64,000 nucleotides of DNA from Candidatus Rokuibacteriota bacterium (lineage in GTDB: Bacteria > Methylomirabilota > Methylomirabilia > Rokubacteriales > CSP1-6): contig JAHFDN010000001.1 in the NCBI GenBank assembly GCA_023248995.1, positions 1 through 64,000 on the forward strand, written 5' to 3'. Positions within the stretch are counted from its first letter, which is position 1, and each line of letters begins with the position of its first letter. This document shows, piece after piece, positions 16,919-25,227 of the stretch. Made by a program: the position numbers and the translations under genes. The notes beneath the pieces are model-generated. The model made no database searches. It had not been told where the DNA came from and worked only from the letters and a program-made list of their open reading frames with translations.

Positions 16919-17242
16919 CTAGAGTCTCCTGAGCGCGAGGAGCGCCAGGCGGGGACGCCGCCGGGGGCCGGCCCAGCGGTGGCGACCCAGGTCCACCCGG
17001 CCCCGCCTGAACGGGACATCCTCCTGTTGGAGCAGGATCCGCTGGGTCACCATCCCGCTGACGTTGGCGCGGAGGCTGATCCCGCCGCGGGCGTTGAGGA
17101 CCCGCTGCCACGGTGTACCGGGGGGGCACCGCTTCATCGCGTACCCGACCGCGCGGGCCGCTCGGGGGTAGTCGAGGAGCGCAGCGAGCTGCCCGTACGT
17201 GGCCACTTTCCCCCTGGGAATTTGGCGGACGAGGCGGTGCAC
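16919..17242 (-). CDS. MGMT-fold alkyltransferase-like protein
   Basis: About 107 aa from the GTG at 17242; the upstream frame back to 17284 lacks a better start codon. VRQIPRGKVATYGQLAALLD and PRAARAVGYAMKRCPPGTPW are the MGMT DNA-binding domain. The alkyl-accepting PCHRV motif is replaced by PWQRVLNARGGISLR, so no active-site cysteine exists, as in alkyltransferase-like (ATL) proteins. ATL proteins bind O6-alkylguanine and pass lesions to nucleotide excision repair. The His-to-Gln change in PWHRV is unusual. Confidence 0.8.
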   Translation of the reverse strand: MHRLVRQIPRGKVATYGQLAALLDYPRAARAVGYAMKRCPPGTPWQRVLNARGGISLRANVSGMVTQRILLQQEDVPFRRGRVDLGRHRWAGPRRRPRLALLALRRL

Positions 17243-17283
17243 CGCCTGGTTGAAGGGGCGGCCGGCCCCGCCCCGCCCTGGGT

Positions 17284-19077
17284 TTACCTCCCGCACTGCA
17301 GTTCGTAAAGGTGCGAGTAGATGCCGCCCCGGCGGAGGAGCTGGGCGTGCGTTCCCTCCTCGCGCACCCGCCCCTTGTGGAGGACCAGGATGCGGTCCGC
17401 CCGCTGCACGGTCGAGAGGCGATGCGCGATGACGAGGCTCGTGCGTCCCGTGAGGAGGCGGCCCATCGCTTCCTGGATCAGGGCTTCGGACTCGGGATCC
17501 ACGCTGGACGTGGCCTCGTCGAGCACCAGAACGGCCGGATTGTACACCAGGGCGCGCGCGATGGCCAAGAGCTGGCGCTGGCCCTGGGAGAGATTGGCCC
17601 CGCGCTCCCTGATCGGGTGGTCGAAGCCTGCCGGCAGTGATTCGATGAAGCCGCGGGCGTTGGCCAGCGTCGCCGCCCGCGCCAGCGCGTCCTTGGTCAC
17701 CGCCCCGTCGGCGGCGAGCCGGAGGTTGGCCTCGACGCTCCCCGAGAAGAGAAAGACGTCCTGCGGAACGAGCCCCACGCGGCGGCGAAGCGCGTCCAGC
17801 TCCCACTCGCGGACGTCCGTCCCCTCCACGAGCACACGGCCGCGGGTCACGTCGTAGGAGCGGTTCAGGAGGCGCGTGACTGTGCTCTTGCCCGCGCCCG
17901 TCACCCCGACGAGCGCGACGCACTCGCCCCGCCGGACCTCGAAGGAGCAATCGCTCAGCACCCACTCCTCGCCCGTGTAGGCGAACCAGACGTTTGTCAC
18001 GTCGACGATCGGACAACGCCCGTCCGCGCGCCCCCTCGCCCGCCCCGAGCGGATCGTCGGCTCGAGATCCAGAAGTCCGAAGATGCGCTCGGACGAGGCC
18101 ATGGCCGCCTGCATCACCGCGTACTTCGCCCCGAGGTCCCGGATCGGGAGGAAAAAGCGGTTGGTGTACTCGATGAACGCCACGAGGCCGCCGAAGCTGA
18201 GGACCCCTTGCCAGATCTGCCCCCCGCCGTACCAGAGAAGCAGCGCCACCGCCGCCGATCCGATCGCCTCCACCACGGCGTAGAGCGAGGCGTCGTAGGT
18301 CGTGGAGCGGAACTGGGCCCGGCGGAAGTCGGCGCTGAGCGCCTCGAACCTCAGGCGCTCCTGCGGCTCGCGGGCGGAGAGCTGGATCACCGTCATCCCC
18401 TGGAGGCTCTCCTGCAGGAACGCGTTGAGGCGCGCGAGCCGGCTTCTGAGACCGCGGTAGGCGATCCGTGACTGGCGGCGGAAGTAAGCGGCCGCGGTGA
18501 AGAGCGCCGGGACCAGCGCGAACGTCACCAGGGCGAGCCGCCAGTTCATGGCGAGCATCACGACCACCACCCCGGCGAGGGTCACGACGTCGCCCAGGAT
18601 CGCCACCACACCGCTCCCGAACATGTCGCTCACCGCTTCCACGTCGTTGAGGATGCGCGTCATGAGCCGCCCGACGGGGTTCCTGTCGAAAAAGGCCGCG
18701 TCCAGGGTCTGCGTGTGGGCGAACAGCCGGAGGCGGAGGTCATGCAAGACCCGCTGACCGGTCAGGTTCATCAGGTAGCTCTGGAGCATTCGGAGGGCGT
18801 AGAGGCCCGCCAGCGTCAGGAGGAACACCGCGGCCACGCCGCTGAGCCCGGGCCAGTCGCCCGGCAGGATGTGCGCGTCGATGGCGATCTTGATGAGGTA
18901 CGGCTGGAGGAGCTCGAGGGCCGCGATGGGAAAGAACAGGACCGCCGAAGCGACCAGGACGCGCCGGTACGGCCGGGCGACCTCCCAGAGACGCCGGGCC
19001 AGCCGGGCGTCGTAGGCCTTGCCCAGGATCTCGTCGTCGTGGGGATCCGCCGGAGCGCGGCCGCCGTGGCTAGGCAC
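17284..19077 (-). CDS. ABC exporter half-transporter (permease-ATPase fusion), second of a pair
   Basis: 597 aa. A six-helix transmembrane domain occupies about residues 35-330. The nucleotide-binding domain has Walker A GVTGAGKSTVTRLL, signature LSQGQRQLLAIARAL (LSQGQ rather than LSGGQ) and Walker B AVLVLDEATSSVDPESEALI. It overlaps the preceding gene by 8 bp. The two together look like a heterodimeric multidrug/lipid exporter of the LmrCD/TmrAB/MdlAB kind. This subunit keeps the canonical catalytic Glu in LDEATS. Confidence 0.92.
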   Translation of the reverse strand: MPSHGGRAPADPHDDEILGKAYDARLARRLWEVARPYRRVLVASAVLFFPIAALELLQPYLIKIAIDAHILPGDWPGLSGVAAVFLLTLAGLYALRMLQSYLMNLTGQRVLHDLRLRLFAHTQTLDAAFFDRNPVGRLMTRILNDVEAVSDMFGSGVVAILGDVVTLAGVVVVMLAMNWRLALVTFALVPALFTAAAYFRRQSRIAYRGLRSRLARLNAFLQESLQGMTVIQLSAREPQERLRFEALSADFRRAQFRSTTYDASLYAVVEAIGSAAVALLLWYGGGQIWQGVLSFGGLVAFIEYTNRFFLPIRDLGAKYAVMQAAMASSERIFGLLDLEPTIRSGRARGRADGRCPIVDVTNVWFAYTGEEWVLSDCSFEVRRGECVALVGVTGAGKSTVTRLLNRSYDVTRGRVLVEGTDVREWELDALRRRVGLVPQDVFLFSGSVEANLRLAADGAVTKDALARAATLANARGFIESLPAGFDHPIRERGANLSQGQRQLLAIARALVYNPAVLVLDEATSSVDPESEALIQEAMGRLLTGRTSLVIAHRLSTVQRADRILVLHKGRVREEGTHAQLLRRGGIYSHLYELQCGR

Positions 19078-20815
19078 GGGAGATTTCCTCCTCCAGCTGC
19101 TGGATGCGCCAGAGGCGCCGGTAGAGGCCCCCCTGGGCGATCAGCGTGTCGTGACTGCCCTGCTCCACGATTCGTCCCTCGTCGAGCACGACGATCCAGT
19201 CGGCCGCCCGGGCGGCCTTAAACCGGTGGGTGATCAGGAGCGTGGTCCGCTCCCGGAGCACGTCGCCGAGCGCCTCGAGGATCTCGACCTCCTTGGCGGC
19301 GTCCACGTTGGCGAACGCGTCGTCGAGGATGAGGATGGGAGAGTCGGGCAGGAGCGCGCGGGCGAGGGCCGCCCGTTGTCGCTGCCCCCCGGAGAGCGTG
19401 ATACCCCGCTCTCCCACGACGGTGTCCCATCCCTCCGGGAAAGCTCGGATCTCGGCGTCGAGGCCGACCGCGCGCGCCGTTTGCTCGAGGCGTGGCGCCA
19501 GGGCGTCGTCGTCGGCGAGCGCCAGGTTCTCGCGGACGGTGCGCGAGAAGAGGAAGGGTTCCTGGGGGACGTACCCGACCGCCCGGCGGAGGTGCTCGAG
19601 ACGGAGCCGGCGGACGTCGGTGCCGCCGATGAGGAGGCTGCCCGCCGGCGGGTCGAAGAGGCGCGGGATCAGGGCGCCGAGCGTGGACTTGCCGCTCCCC
19701 GTGGGACCGACGATCGCCAGCGTCAGTCCCGGTGGGATCGCGAGCGTCACGTTTCGGAGCGCCGGCCCCCGCCCCTCGTGGGCGAAGGTCAGGTTCCTGA
19801 ACTCGATCGTGGCGGCCCGGAAATCCGGCGGGCGGTCCAGGGCGTCGGAGGCGTCCCGGATCGAGGGTTCCGCGGCGAGGATTTCGGCGATGCGCCCGAG
19901 CGCTGCCAGGCCGCGCCGCACGATGGAGAGCGTCCAGCCGAGCGCGATCGTCGGCCACGCCAGGTGCGCCAGGTACGCGTTGAAGGCGACGAAGGCGCCG
20001 AGCGTGATCCGTGTCTCGACCACCGCCCTGCCGCCCTGCCACAGCACGATCAGCGTGCCGATCCCCGCGACCAGGCCCATGAGCGGGGAGAACGCGGCCT
20101 GCGTCCGCGCCAGGCGGAGGCTCCGGCCGAGGTACTCGCCGTTGAGCCCCTGGAACTGGCGGATCTCGCTCGCCTCCATCGCGTAGGCGCGGACGACGGC
20201 CATGCCGGCCAGGTTCTCCTGCACCTTGGCCGAGAGCTCCCCGAGTTGCTCCTGCACCGCCTGCGACTCCTGGTGGACGGTGGCGTTGAAGCGCCTGGCG
20301 ACGAGGATCAGGATCGGGAATGGTGCCATGGCGTAGAGGGTCAGCCGGGGGTCGAGCGCCAGCATGGCGGCGAGCGTCCCGACGAAGGCGATCGCCGTTC
20401 CCAGGAGGCTGAGGGCGCCGAAGCCGACGAGGTGCCTCACGGCCGCGAGATCGTTCGACGCGCGCGACATCAGATCGCCGGTGCGGTGCGCGTGGTAAAA
20501 GGCCTGGGGGAGCGCCTGGAGGTGGCGGTAGAGCCGGTTGCGGACATCCTGTTCCACCGCCTGGCCGCCGCCCAGGATCGAAAACCGAGAGCCGAGCCTC
20601 ACCAGCCCGTGCGCAGCGGCGAGGCCGAGGATCAGGAGGATGTACTTGCGGAGCTCGGGGGTGCTCGATCCGCGTTGAAGCGCTTCGATGGCGAGCTTGA
20701 CCGTCCAGGGGATGGCCAGCGAGCAGAGGCTCCCGAGCGCGAGGAAGAGGAATCCCAGGGCGTAGCGGAGCCCGTAGGGGCGGAGGTGCGCGAGCAGCAG
20801 TCGCGGCGGGCTCAC
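19070..20815 (-). CDS. ABC exporter half-transporter, first of a pair
   Basis: 581 aa from the GTG at 20815, which overlaps the panE stop (GTGA); the same frame stays open further upstream but only through panE in another reading. The membrane domain spans about residues 10-310. The ATPase domain has Walker A GPTGSGKSTLGALI, signature LSGGQRQRAALARAL and Walker B PILILDDAFANVDAAKE. The catalytic Glu after Walker B is Asp here (LDDAFA). That is the usual asymmetry of heterodimeric exporters with one degenerate site, and it fits pairing with the next gene. Confidence 0.92.
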   Translation of the reverse strand: MSPPRLLLAHLRPYGLRYALGFLFLALGSLCSLAIPWTVKLAIEALQRGSSTPELRKYILLILGLAAAHGLVRLGSRFSILGGGQAVEQDVRNRLYRHLQALPQAFYHAHRTGDLMSRASNDLAAVRHLVGFGALSLLGTAIAFVGTLAAMLALDPRLTLYAMAPFPILILVARRFNATVHQESQAVQEQLGELSAKVQENLAGMAVVRAYAMEASEIRQFQGLNGEYLGRSLRLARTQAAFSPLMGLVAGIGTLIVLWQGGRAVVETRITLGAFVAFNAYLAHLAWPTIALGWTLSIVRRGLAALGRIAEILAAEPSIRDASDALDRPPDFRAATIEFRNLTFAHEGRGPALRNVTLAIPPGLTLAIVGPTGSGKSTLGALIPRLFDPPAGSLLIGGTDVRRLRLEHLRRAVGYVPQEPFLFSRTVRENLALADDDALAPRLEQTARAVGLDAEIRAFPEGWDTVVGERGITLSGGQRQRAALARALLPDSPILILDDAFANVDAAKEVEILEALGDVLRERTTLLITHRFKAARAADWIVVLDEGRIVEQGSHDTLIAQGGLYRRLWRIQQLEEEISRA

Positions 20816-21732
20816 CCGGGGGCGCCGTCCCGGAACGGCCTGAGGGCGGCGTAGACCGAGAACAACACCGGCGTCGGGATGCCGAGCTTTTCGCCGAGGC
20901 GGATCGCGTGGCCGTGAAGCGCCTCGAGCTCGAGGCGCTTGCCGTGGATCAGGTCGTGGTGGAGCGAGGAGGTGAAGGTGGGGCCGAGACGGTCGGCGTG
21001 GCCCATGATGTCGTCCACGGTGTTGGGACCGAGGTCGATCCCGGCCGCCTTGGCCAGCCCGGCGAGCTCTTCGACAATCAGGCGGTACATGCGGCGAGTC
21101 TCCGGGATGGACCGGATGACCCCGATCGGGCAGCGCGTGAGCGCCGTCATCCCGGCCTGGGCTGTGATGAAGAGGTACTTCTCCCAGAGTACCTCTCGAA
21201 TGCGGGGCGAGCGCTCCGCCGGAATTCCGGCGCGCTCCAGGGCGTCCTGGATTTGTCGCGACCGCGGCGTCTCTGCCCCGTCCAGTTCGCCGAACACGAT
21301 CTTCCCGCCGAACGAGTGGGCGATCACGCCGGGGGCCTCGATCGTGGCGAGGACGTAGGCGGCGCCGCCCAGCACGCGCCCGGGGCCGACGACGCCGGCG
21401 ATGGTCTCCTCGTTGCCCACGCCGTTCTGGAGCGAGAGGACGGCGGTCTCCAGACCCACGACGGAGCCGATGGCCCGGGCGGCGGCTTCCGTGTCGAAGG
21501 ATTTGACGCAGAGGAGGACCAGGTCCGTGGGGCCGGCGCTCGCCGGACTGTCGGTGGCGCGTCCGGGGACGACCCACTCGCCCTCCGTGGCCGATTTGAT
21601 GCGGAGCCCGTGGGCGCGGATCGCCTCCAGGTGGGCGCCGCGCGCCACGAACGTCACCTCTTCGCCGGCCCTGGCCAGCTTGGCGCCGAAGTACCCCCCG
21701 ACCCCACCGGCCCCCATCACGACGATCTTCAC
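20812..21732 (-). CDS. panE: 2-dehydropantoate 2-reductase (ketopantoate reductase)
   Basis: 306 aa. Reduces ketopantoate to pantoate with NADPH in pantothenate/CoA synthesis. The Rossmann motif GAGGVGGYFGAKLARAGEEV is at the N terminus. LSLQNGVGNEETI and EVLWEKYLFITAQAGMTALT contain the conserved Asn and Lys positions of the family, and STLHHDLIHGKR-type sequence (here SSLHHDLIHGKRLELEALHG) is the typical substrate loop. Several PanE-like paralogues act on other 2-keto acids, so the substrate is likely but not certain. Confidence 0.9.
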   Translation of the reverse strand: MKIVVMGAGGVGGYFGAKLARAGEEVTFVARGAHLEAIRAHGLRIKSATEGEWVVPGRATDSPASAGPTDLVLLCVKSFDTEAAARAIGSVVGLETAVLSLQNGVGNEETIAGVVGPGRVLGGAAYVLATIEAPGVIAHSFGGKIVFGELDGAETPRSRQIQDALERAGIPAERSPRIREVLWEKYLFITAQAGMTALTRCPIGVIRSIPETRRMYRLIVEELAGLAKAAGIDLGPNTVDDIMGHADRLGPTFTSSLHHDLIHGKRLELEALHGHAIRLGEKLGIPTPVLFSVYAALRPFRDGAPG

Positions 21733-22178
21733 GGCTCCTCCTTGGCGGGTGCCTCAGCGAGCGCGCGCTTGAGCGCGCGGCGCGCCAGGTCGTACGCCTG
21801 CGACTGATAGAGCATGGTGTTCGGCGGCTCCCACTCCCAGATCACCGACCGGTTCCTGGTCTCGGCGTCCAGCTTGGTCCACAGGTCCGTGTTCGCGCTC
21901 CGGTCCCGTCCGCCTTTGGCGCCGTCCACCAGATAGGCGCTTGCGCTCACCACGCGCACCGCCGTCGCGCGGTCTCGTCCCCTGAGTGACCTGAATCCTT
22001 CGATGGTCGCCGTGATCTCCATCCGGTTGGCCGTCGTCGCCTCTGCCGAGCCATGCCCTTCCTTCTCGAGGCCCGTCGGGAAGCACGCGACGTATCCCCA
22101 GCCGCCCGGCCCGTGGGCCTCCTGGCAGATGCTGGAGACGACGAGAAGGATGGAGCGCTCGATGTGCTTGGGCGGCAT
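21729..22178 (-). CDS. RNase H-fold protein with altered catalytic residues
   Basis: 149 aa from the ATG at 22178 (an upstream ATG at 22223 is less likely). The RNase HI pattern is recognisable: HGPGGWGYVACFPTG, then TTANRMEITATIEGFRSL with the conserved Glu, SASAYLVDGAKGGRDRSANT, DLWTKLD, IWEWEPPNTMLYQSQAYDLA. Compared with E. coli RNase HI, the aspartates at positions equivalent to 10, 70 and 134 appear replaced (S, A and Y). It may bind RNA-DNA hybrids without cleaving them, or have diverged. Overlaps panE by 4 bp. Confidence 0.68.
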   Translation of the reverse strand: MPPKHIERSILLVVSSICQEAHGPGGWGYVACFPTGLEKEGHGSAEATTANRMEITATIEGFRSLRGRDRATAVRVVSASAYLVDGAKGGRDRSANTDLWTKLDAETRNRSVIWEWEPPNTMLYQSQAYDLARRALKRALAEAPAKEEP

Positions 22179-22324
22179 CGGGGGCCTTCGTTTAAGAAAA
22201 GCACCGGCCGGGTCGGCTGTCAAGGCGTGTGTCGCGAGCGGCCCCGATTGGCCGCCCGTATCGGCTGTGGTACGATCGTGGGCGGTGCGGCCCCAGGCCG
22301 CATCGTGCGTGTTTGAGGTCCGTC

Positions 22325-23119
22325 ATGGACGATCGGTGTCGGAGCGCGGCGGTTCGGATCGCGAAGCGCGCCGGCGCGCTTCTCCGCGCCGAGGCGGGGA
22401 AGCGTCGCCAGATCTCCTTCAAGGGCAGCCCGACCAACCTCGTCACCGAAATGGATCGGCGCTCGGAGGCGCTGATCATCGACGCTCTCCGCGCCGAGTT
22501 TCCGGAGGACGCGATCCTCTCGGAGGAGCGCGGGGCGGTGGGTGGGCCCTCCGTCCGCCGGTGGATCATCGATCCGCTGGACGGTACGACGAACTATGCC
22601 CACGGCCTCCCCGTCTTCGCCGTGTCCATGGCGCTCGAGGTCGACGGCGACGTGCGTCTGGGGGTGGTGTACGATCCCACGCTGGACGAGTGCTTCGTGG
22701 GCGAGCGCGGTCGCGGCGCGCGGCTCAACGGCGGGGCGCTGGCGGTGTCCCCGACGCCGACCCTCAACGAGAGCCTCCTGGCCACGGGGTTCCCCTACAG
22801 CATCCGCGAGACGGCCCGCAACAACCTCGCCGAGTTCGCCGCCTTCAGCCTGCGCTGCCAGGGCGTCCGCCGAATGGGCTCGGCGGTACTCTACTTCTGC
22901 TACGTCGCGGCGGGGCGGCTGGATGGCTACTGGGAGCTCCGGCTCGGCCCCTGGGACGCGGCGGCGGGCGCGCTCATGGTGGAGGAGGCCGGCGGGCGGG
23001 TGACGAGCCTCGAAGGGGGCCCGCTCGATCTCGAGCATCCGGCGGTGGTCGCGTCGAACGGGCGGATCCACGACGAGATGCTCAGGGTCCTCCAGGAAGC
23101 GAAGGGTCAGCGGGCCTGA
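22325..23119 (+). CDS. Inositol monophosphatase family protein
   Basis: 264 aa, ATG at 22325 with a GAGGT site upstream; earlier in-frame codons lie in the divergent promoter region. Metal-binding motifs are intact: ILSEERGAVGG (Glu), IIDPLDGTTNYAHGLPVFAV and GPWDAAAGALMVEEAGG. Magnesium-dependent phosphatase for inositol-1-phosphate or related sugar phosphates (possibly histidinol phosphate or fructose bisphosphate). It ends tail-to-tail with the gene at 23156. Confidence 0.92.
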   Translation: MDDRCRSAAVRIAKRAGALLRAEAGKRRQISFKGSPTNLVTEMDRRSEALIIDALRAEFPEDAILSEERGAVGGPSVRRWIIDPLDGTTNYAHGLPVFAVSMALEVDGDVRLGVVYDPTLDECFVGERGRGARLNGGALAVSPTPTLNESLLATGFPYSIRETARNNLAEFAAFSLRCQGVRRMGSAVLYFCYVAAGRLDGYWELRLGPWDAAAGALMVEEAGGRVTSLEGGPLDLEHPAVVASNGRIHDEMLRVLQEAKGQRA

Positions 23120-23155
23120 TGATCCCGGGATTCCGCCAGGAGCGGACGGGGGGGC

Positions 23156-23860
23156 TCAGGGCGTGCCGGTGCGCGCTTTGTCGAAAAGCGTCTCCGCGCG
23201 AGCGGAGTTGAACACGCCGCAGATGCAGAAGCGCGCCAGGTACGTGGTGGCCTCGCGCGGGCTCCGTCGCCCCTCCTTGACCCAATCGAGGAGCTTCTTG
23301 ACGAGGCTGTGCGAGACCATCCCGTGCCCGCACATGGTGCCGATCTCGAGCACCGCGCGGTCCGGCAGGCGCTCGACCCGACCCTGGAAGCCGAGCGAAT
23401 ACTCCACGCTGTGGCGCCGGATCCCGGCTCCCTGGCAGCACCGCCTGGCCGCGTCCATGGGAGCACTGATGTTGATCGAGACTCCGAGGTCTGCGTCGCG
23501 GAGGTCCTTGACGAACGCCTCCATGTCCTCGAAGGTCGAGAAGACGGCGGCCATCGTCGTGTGCCCCTCGACGTCGTTGACCACGCGCTCCGGGTCCGGG
23601 CGGTTGTCACGGCGCCAGTGGGCCAGCGGGTTCAAGCGCGGCTGCGGGCGGTAGATGCCGCCTTTGGTCGCGTCGCCGACGTTCACGGGATCGTGGCGGA
23701 GGGCGAGCCGGGCGAACGTCCGGTACTTGTCCACGAGCGCGTCGTCGTTCAGGTTCCGGCTGGCCATGGCGAAGACGACATAGTCGTCCGCCACGGGTGG
23801 CACATCGGATCGCCGCTCGACGGCGTAGTGTTCGCTCCAGCGGTGGAGTGTATTCGTCAC
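23156..23860 (-). CDS. Cysteine-rich protein of unknown function, partner of an Fe-S protein
   Basis: 234 aa from a GTG that overlaps the Fe-S gene stop by 4 bp (GTGA). No family recognised. The N-terminal half has a ferredoxin-like look (VVFAMASRNLNDDALVDKYR, GHTTMAAVFSTFEDMEAFVK). The C-terminal half carries conserved-looking cysteine clusters: ARRCCQGAGI, GTMCGHGMV and ARFCICGVF, plus HSLVKKLLDWVKEGRRSPRE. The cysteines suggest a metal cluster or redox cofactor. Coupling implies it forms a complex with the [4Fe-4S] protein upstream. Confidence 0.72.
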   Translation of the reverse strand: MTNTLHRWSEHYAVERRSDVPPVADDYVVFAMASRNLNDDALVDKYRTFARLALRHDPVNVGDATKGGIYRPQPRLNPLAHWRRDNRPDPERVVNDVEGHTTMAAVFSTFEDMEAFVKDLRDADLGVSINISAPMDAARRCCQGAGIRRHSVEYSLGFQGRVERLPDRAVLEIGTMCGHGMVSHSLVKKLLDWVKEGRRSPREATTYLARFCICGVFNSARAETLFDKARTGTP

Positions 23861-24669
23861 ACGGCCACCTGCCGCGTGACGCGGCCCAGCCCCAGGTTCG
23901 TCTTGCCCCGGTAGGCAGGGTAGCCCTCCCGCTCCAGCAGCGCGGCGAGCGGCTCGTTCCCGGCAGCGTCGCAGCGGCTCGAGACTCCCACGGCGACCAC
24001 CGTGTCCAGTTCGCGCGAGACGCTCCTGATGATGTGGAGGATCGCGGGGACCTGATCGAGGCCGGTCTTGATCTCGACGATGGCCGAAAGCACTTTCTCG
24101 TTCAGGATGTCCTCGCGGATCAGCCCACGGTCGGGTTCGGTCATCAGGGAGGTCACGGGGTTGTTCTTCTCGAACTCGACCCCGAAGGCCGCCAGCCGCT
24201 GGGTCATCTGCTGGATGTCGCCAAAGCGCGCGCCGACGCCGGGGCGGCCGAACTCGATGACAAACCCGGCCTCGCCCTCCTTGACCCGGTTCGTCACGTC
24301 GTTGGTCTTCACCTCGGCGGTGCCGCGCCCGTGGATCCCGGTGGACTCGTGAGGCACTTGAGGATCGGAAAAGGCGCGCCGCACGATGCGGGGCCACGTC
24401 AGGTCCTGAGGGACGATGGCGTCGGTGGGGCAGATGTCGGGTTCGGGGTCGAAGCGGAAGCGGAACGCCTTGGCGACCCGGCGAATGGCCCGGACCATCG
24501 GCGGGAACAGGCGCTCCTTGGACATGCCCCTAAAGCAGGCGTAGCACTCGACGCACTCATCCTGGTTGACCTGGGCGCGCCCCACCGCCGGGTCGATGTA
24601 GATCGCTCCCATCGGACAGACGGGGATGCAGTTGCCGCAGGCCACGCATCGGTACTGGTCGATCTGCAT
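23857..24669 (-). CDS. 4Fe-4S ferredoxin-domain protein of unknown function
   Basis: 270 aa, GGGAGGG before the ATG. One standard cluster motif is at residues 8-19 (CVACGNCIPVCP). A second starts as CVECYAC at about 39-45, but the final Cys-Pro comes only after some 34 residues (DICPTDAIV), so that cluster is split by an insertion. The C-terminal two thirds (EAGFVIEFGRPGVGARFGDI onward; ILHIIRSVSRELDTVVAVGV) are not ferredoxin-like. The protein forms a coupled pair with the cysteine-rich gene downstream. Pathway unknown. Confidence 0.78.
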   Translation of the reverse strand: MQIDQYRCVACGNCIPVCPMGAIYIDPAVGRAQVNQDECVECYACFRGMSKERLFPPMVRAIRRVAKAFRFRFDPEPDICPTDAIVPQDLTWPRIVRRAFSDPQVPHESTGIHGRGTAEVKTNDVTNRVKEGEAGFVIEFGRPGVGARFGDIQQMTQRLAAFGVEFEKNNPVTSLMTEPDRGLIREDILNEKVLSAIVEIKTGLDQVPAILHIIRSVSRELDTVVAVGVSSRCDAAGNEPLAALLEREGYPAYRGKTNLGLGRVTRQVAV

Positions 24670-24762
24670 CGGTGCCCTCCCCGACCGAACCTCCCGCTAC
24701 ACTAGCCGGGAGCCTGCGCGTCTGTCAAGGCGGGCCGCCCTTCCGCCGCGTGGCCGGCGCTC

Positions 24763-25227
24763 TCACGGCACCTCGCGGTCGAGACGGTGCGCGTGGCCGC
24801 CGGCGCGGAGGATCGTCCGGCCGGTCCGCTCGTCGTACTCGAGGATCTGGCCCAGTTGGTACGCCGCGGCCCGGGAGAGGCGCGCCTCGAACTGGCCCCC
24901 CTTGATCCGGCAGTACGGGACCTCGCCCGGGCCGAGGCGCAGCGTGGTCGGATCCAGGACCTCCTGGGTCCCGTCGTTGAGCGTCAGGCGGAACGCCTGG
25001 CCCTCGGCCTCGATCCGGATGACGATGAAAGGCGCGTCGGCGACCTCGACGACAATCCGGACCGGCCCGGCCTGGATGAAGTAGCCGGCGTCGTCCCGGC
25101 GCAGGCTGCGTCGGAGGTTTTCGAGAATGCCGGCGTGGGTGATCTCCTCCCCCTCGTGAAGCCACTCCCCGTCCCGGTTCACCTGGATGCGGGGCAGAGT
25201 CCACTTGGCGGGGTCCGGCGTGCTCAC
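24763..25227 (-). CDS. DUF1285-type protein
   Basis: 154 aa from the GTG at 25227, which overlaps the Memo-like gene stop (GTGA). The sequence follows the DUF1285 pattern: WTLPRIQVNRDGEWLHEGEE, ITHAGILENLRRSLRRDDAG, YFIQAGPVRIVVEVADAPFI and VPYCRIKGGQFEARLSRAAA. Proteins of this family are two-domain beta folds of unknown function, usually cytoplasmic. Confidence 0.78.
   Translation of the reverse strand: MSTPDPAKWTLPRIQVNRDGEWLHEGEEITHAGILENLRRSLRRDDAGYFIQAGPVRIVVEVADAPFIVIRIEAEGQAFRLTLNDGTQEVLDPTTLRLGPGEVPYCRIKGGQFEARLSRAAAYQLGQILEYDERTGRTILRAGGHAHRLDREVP

Noticed and set aside
20816-21577. Upstream extension of the first ABC exporter gene into panE
   Set aside because: The extra sequence is Arg/Gly-rich out-of-frame panE; the GTG at 20815 overlaps the panE stop in the style of the neighbouring genes.
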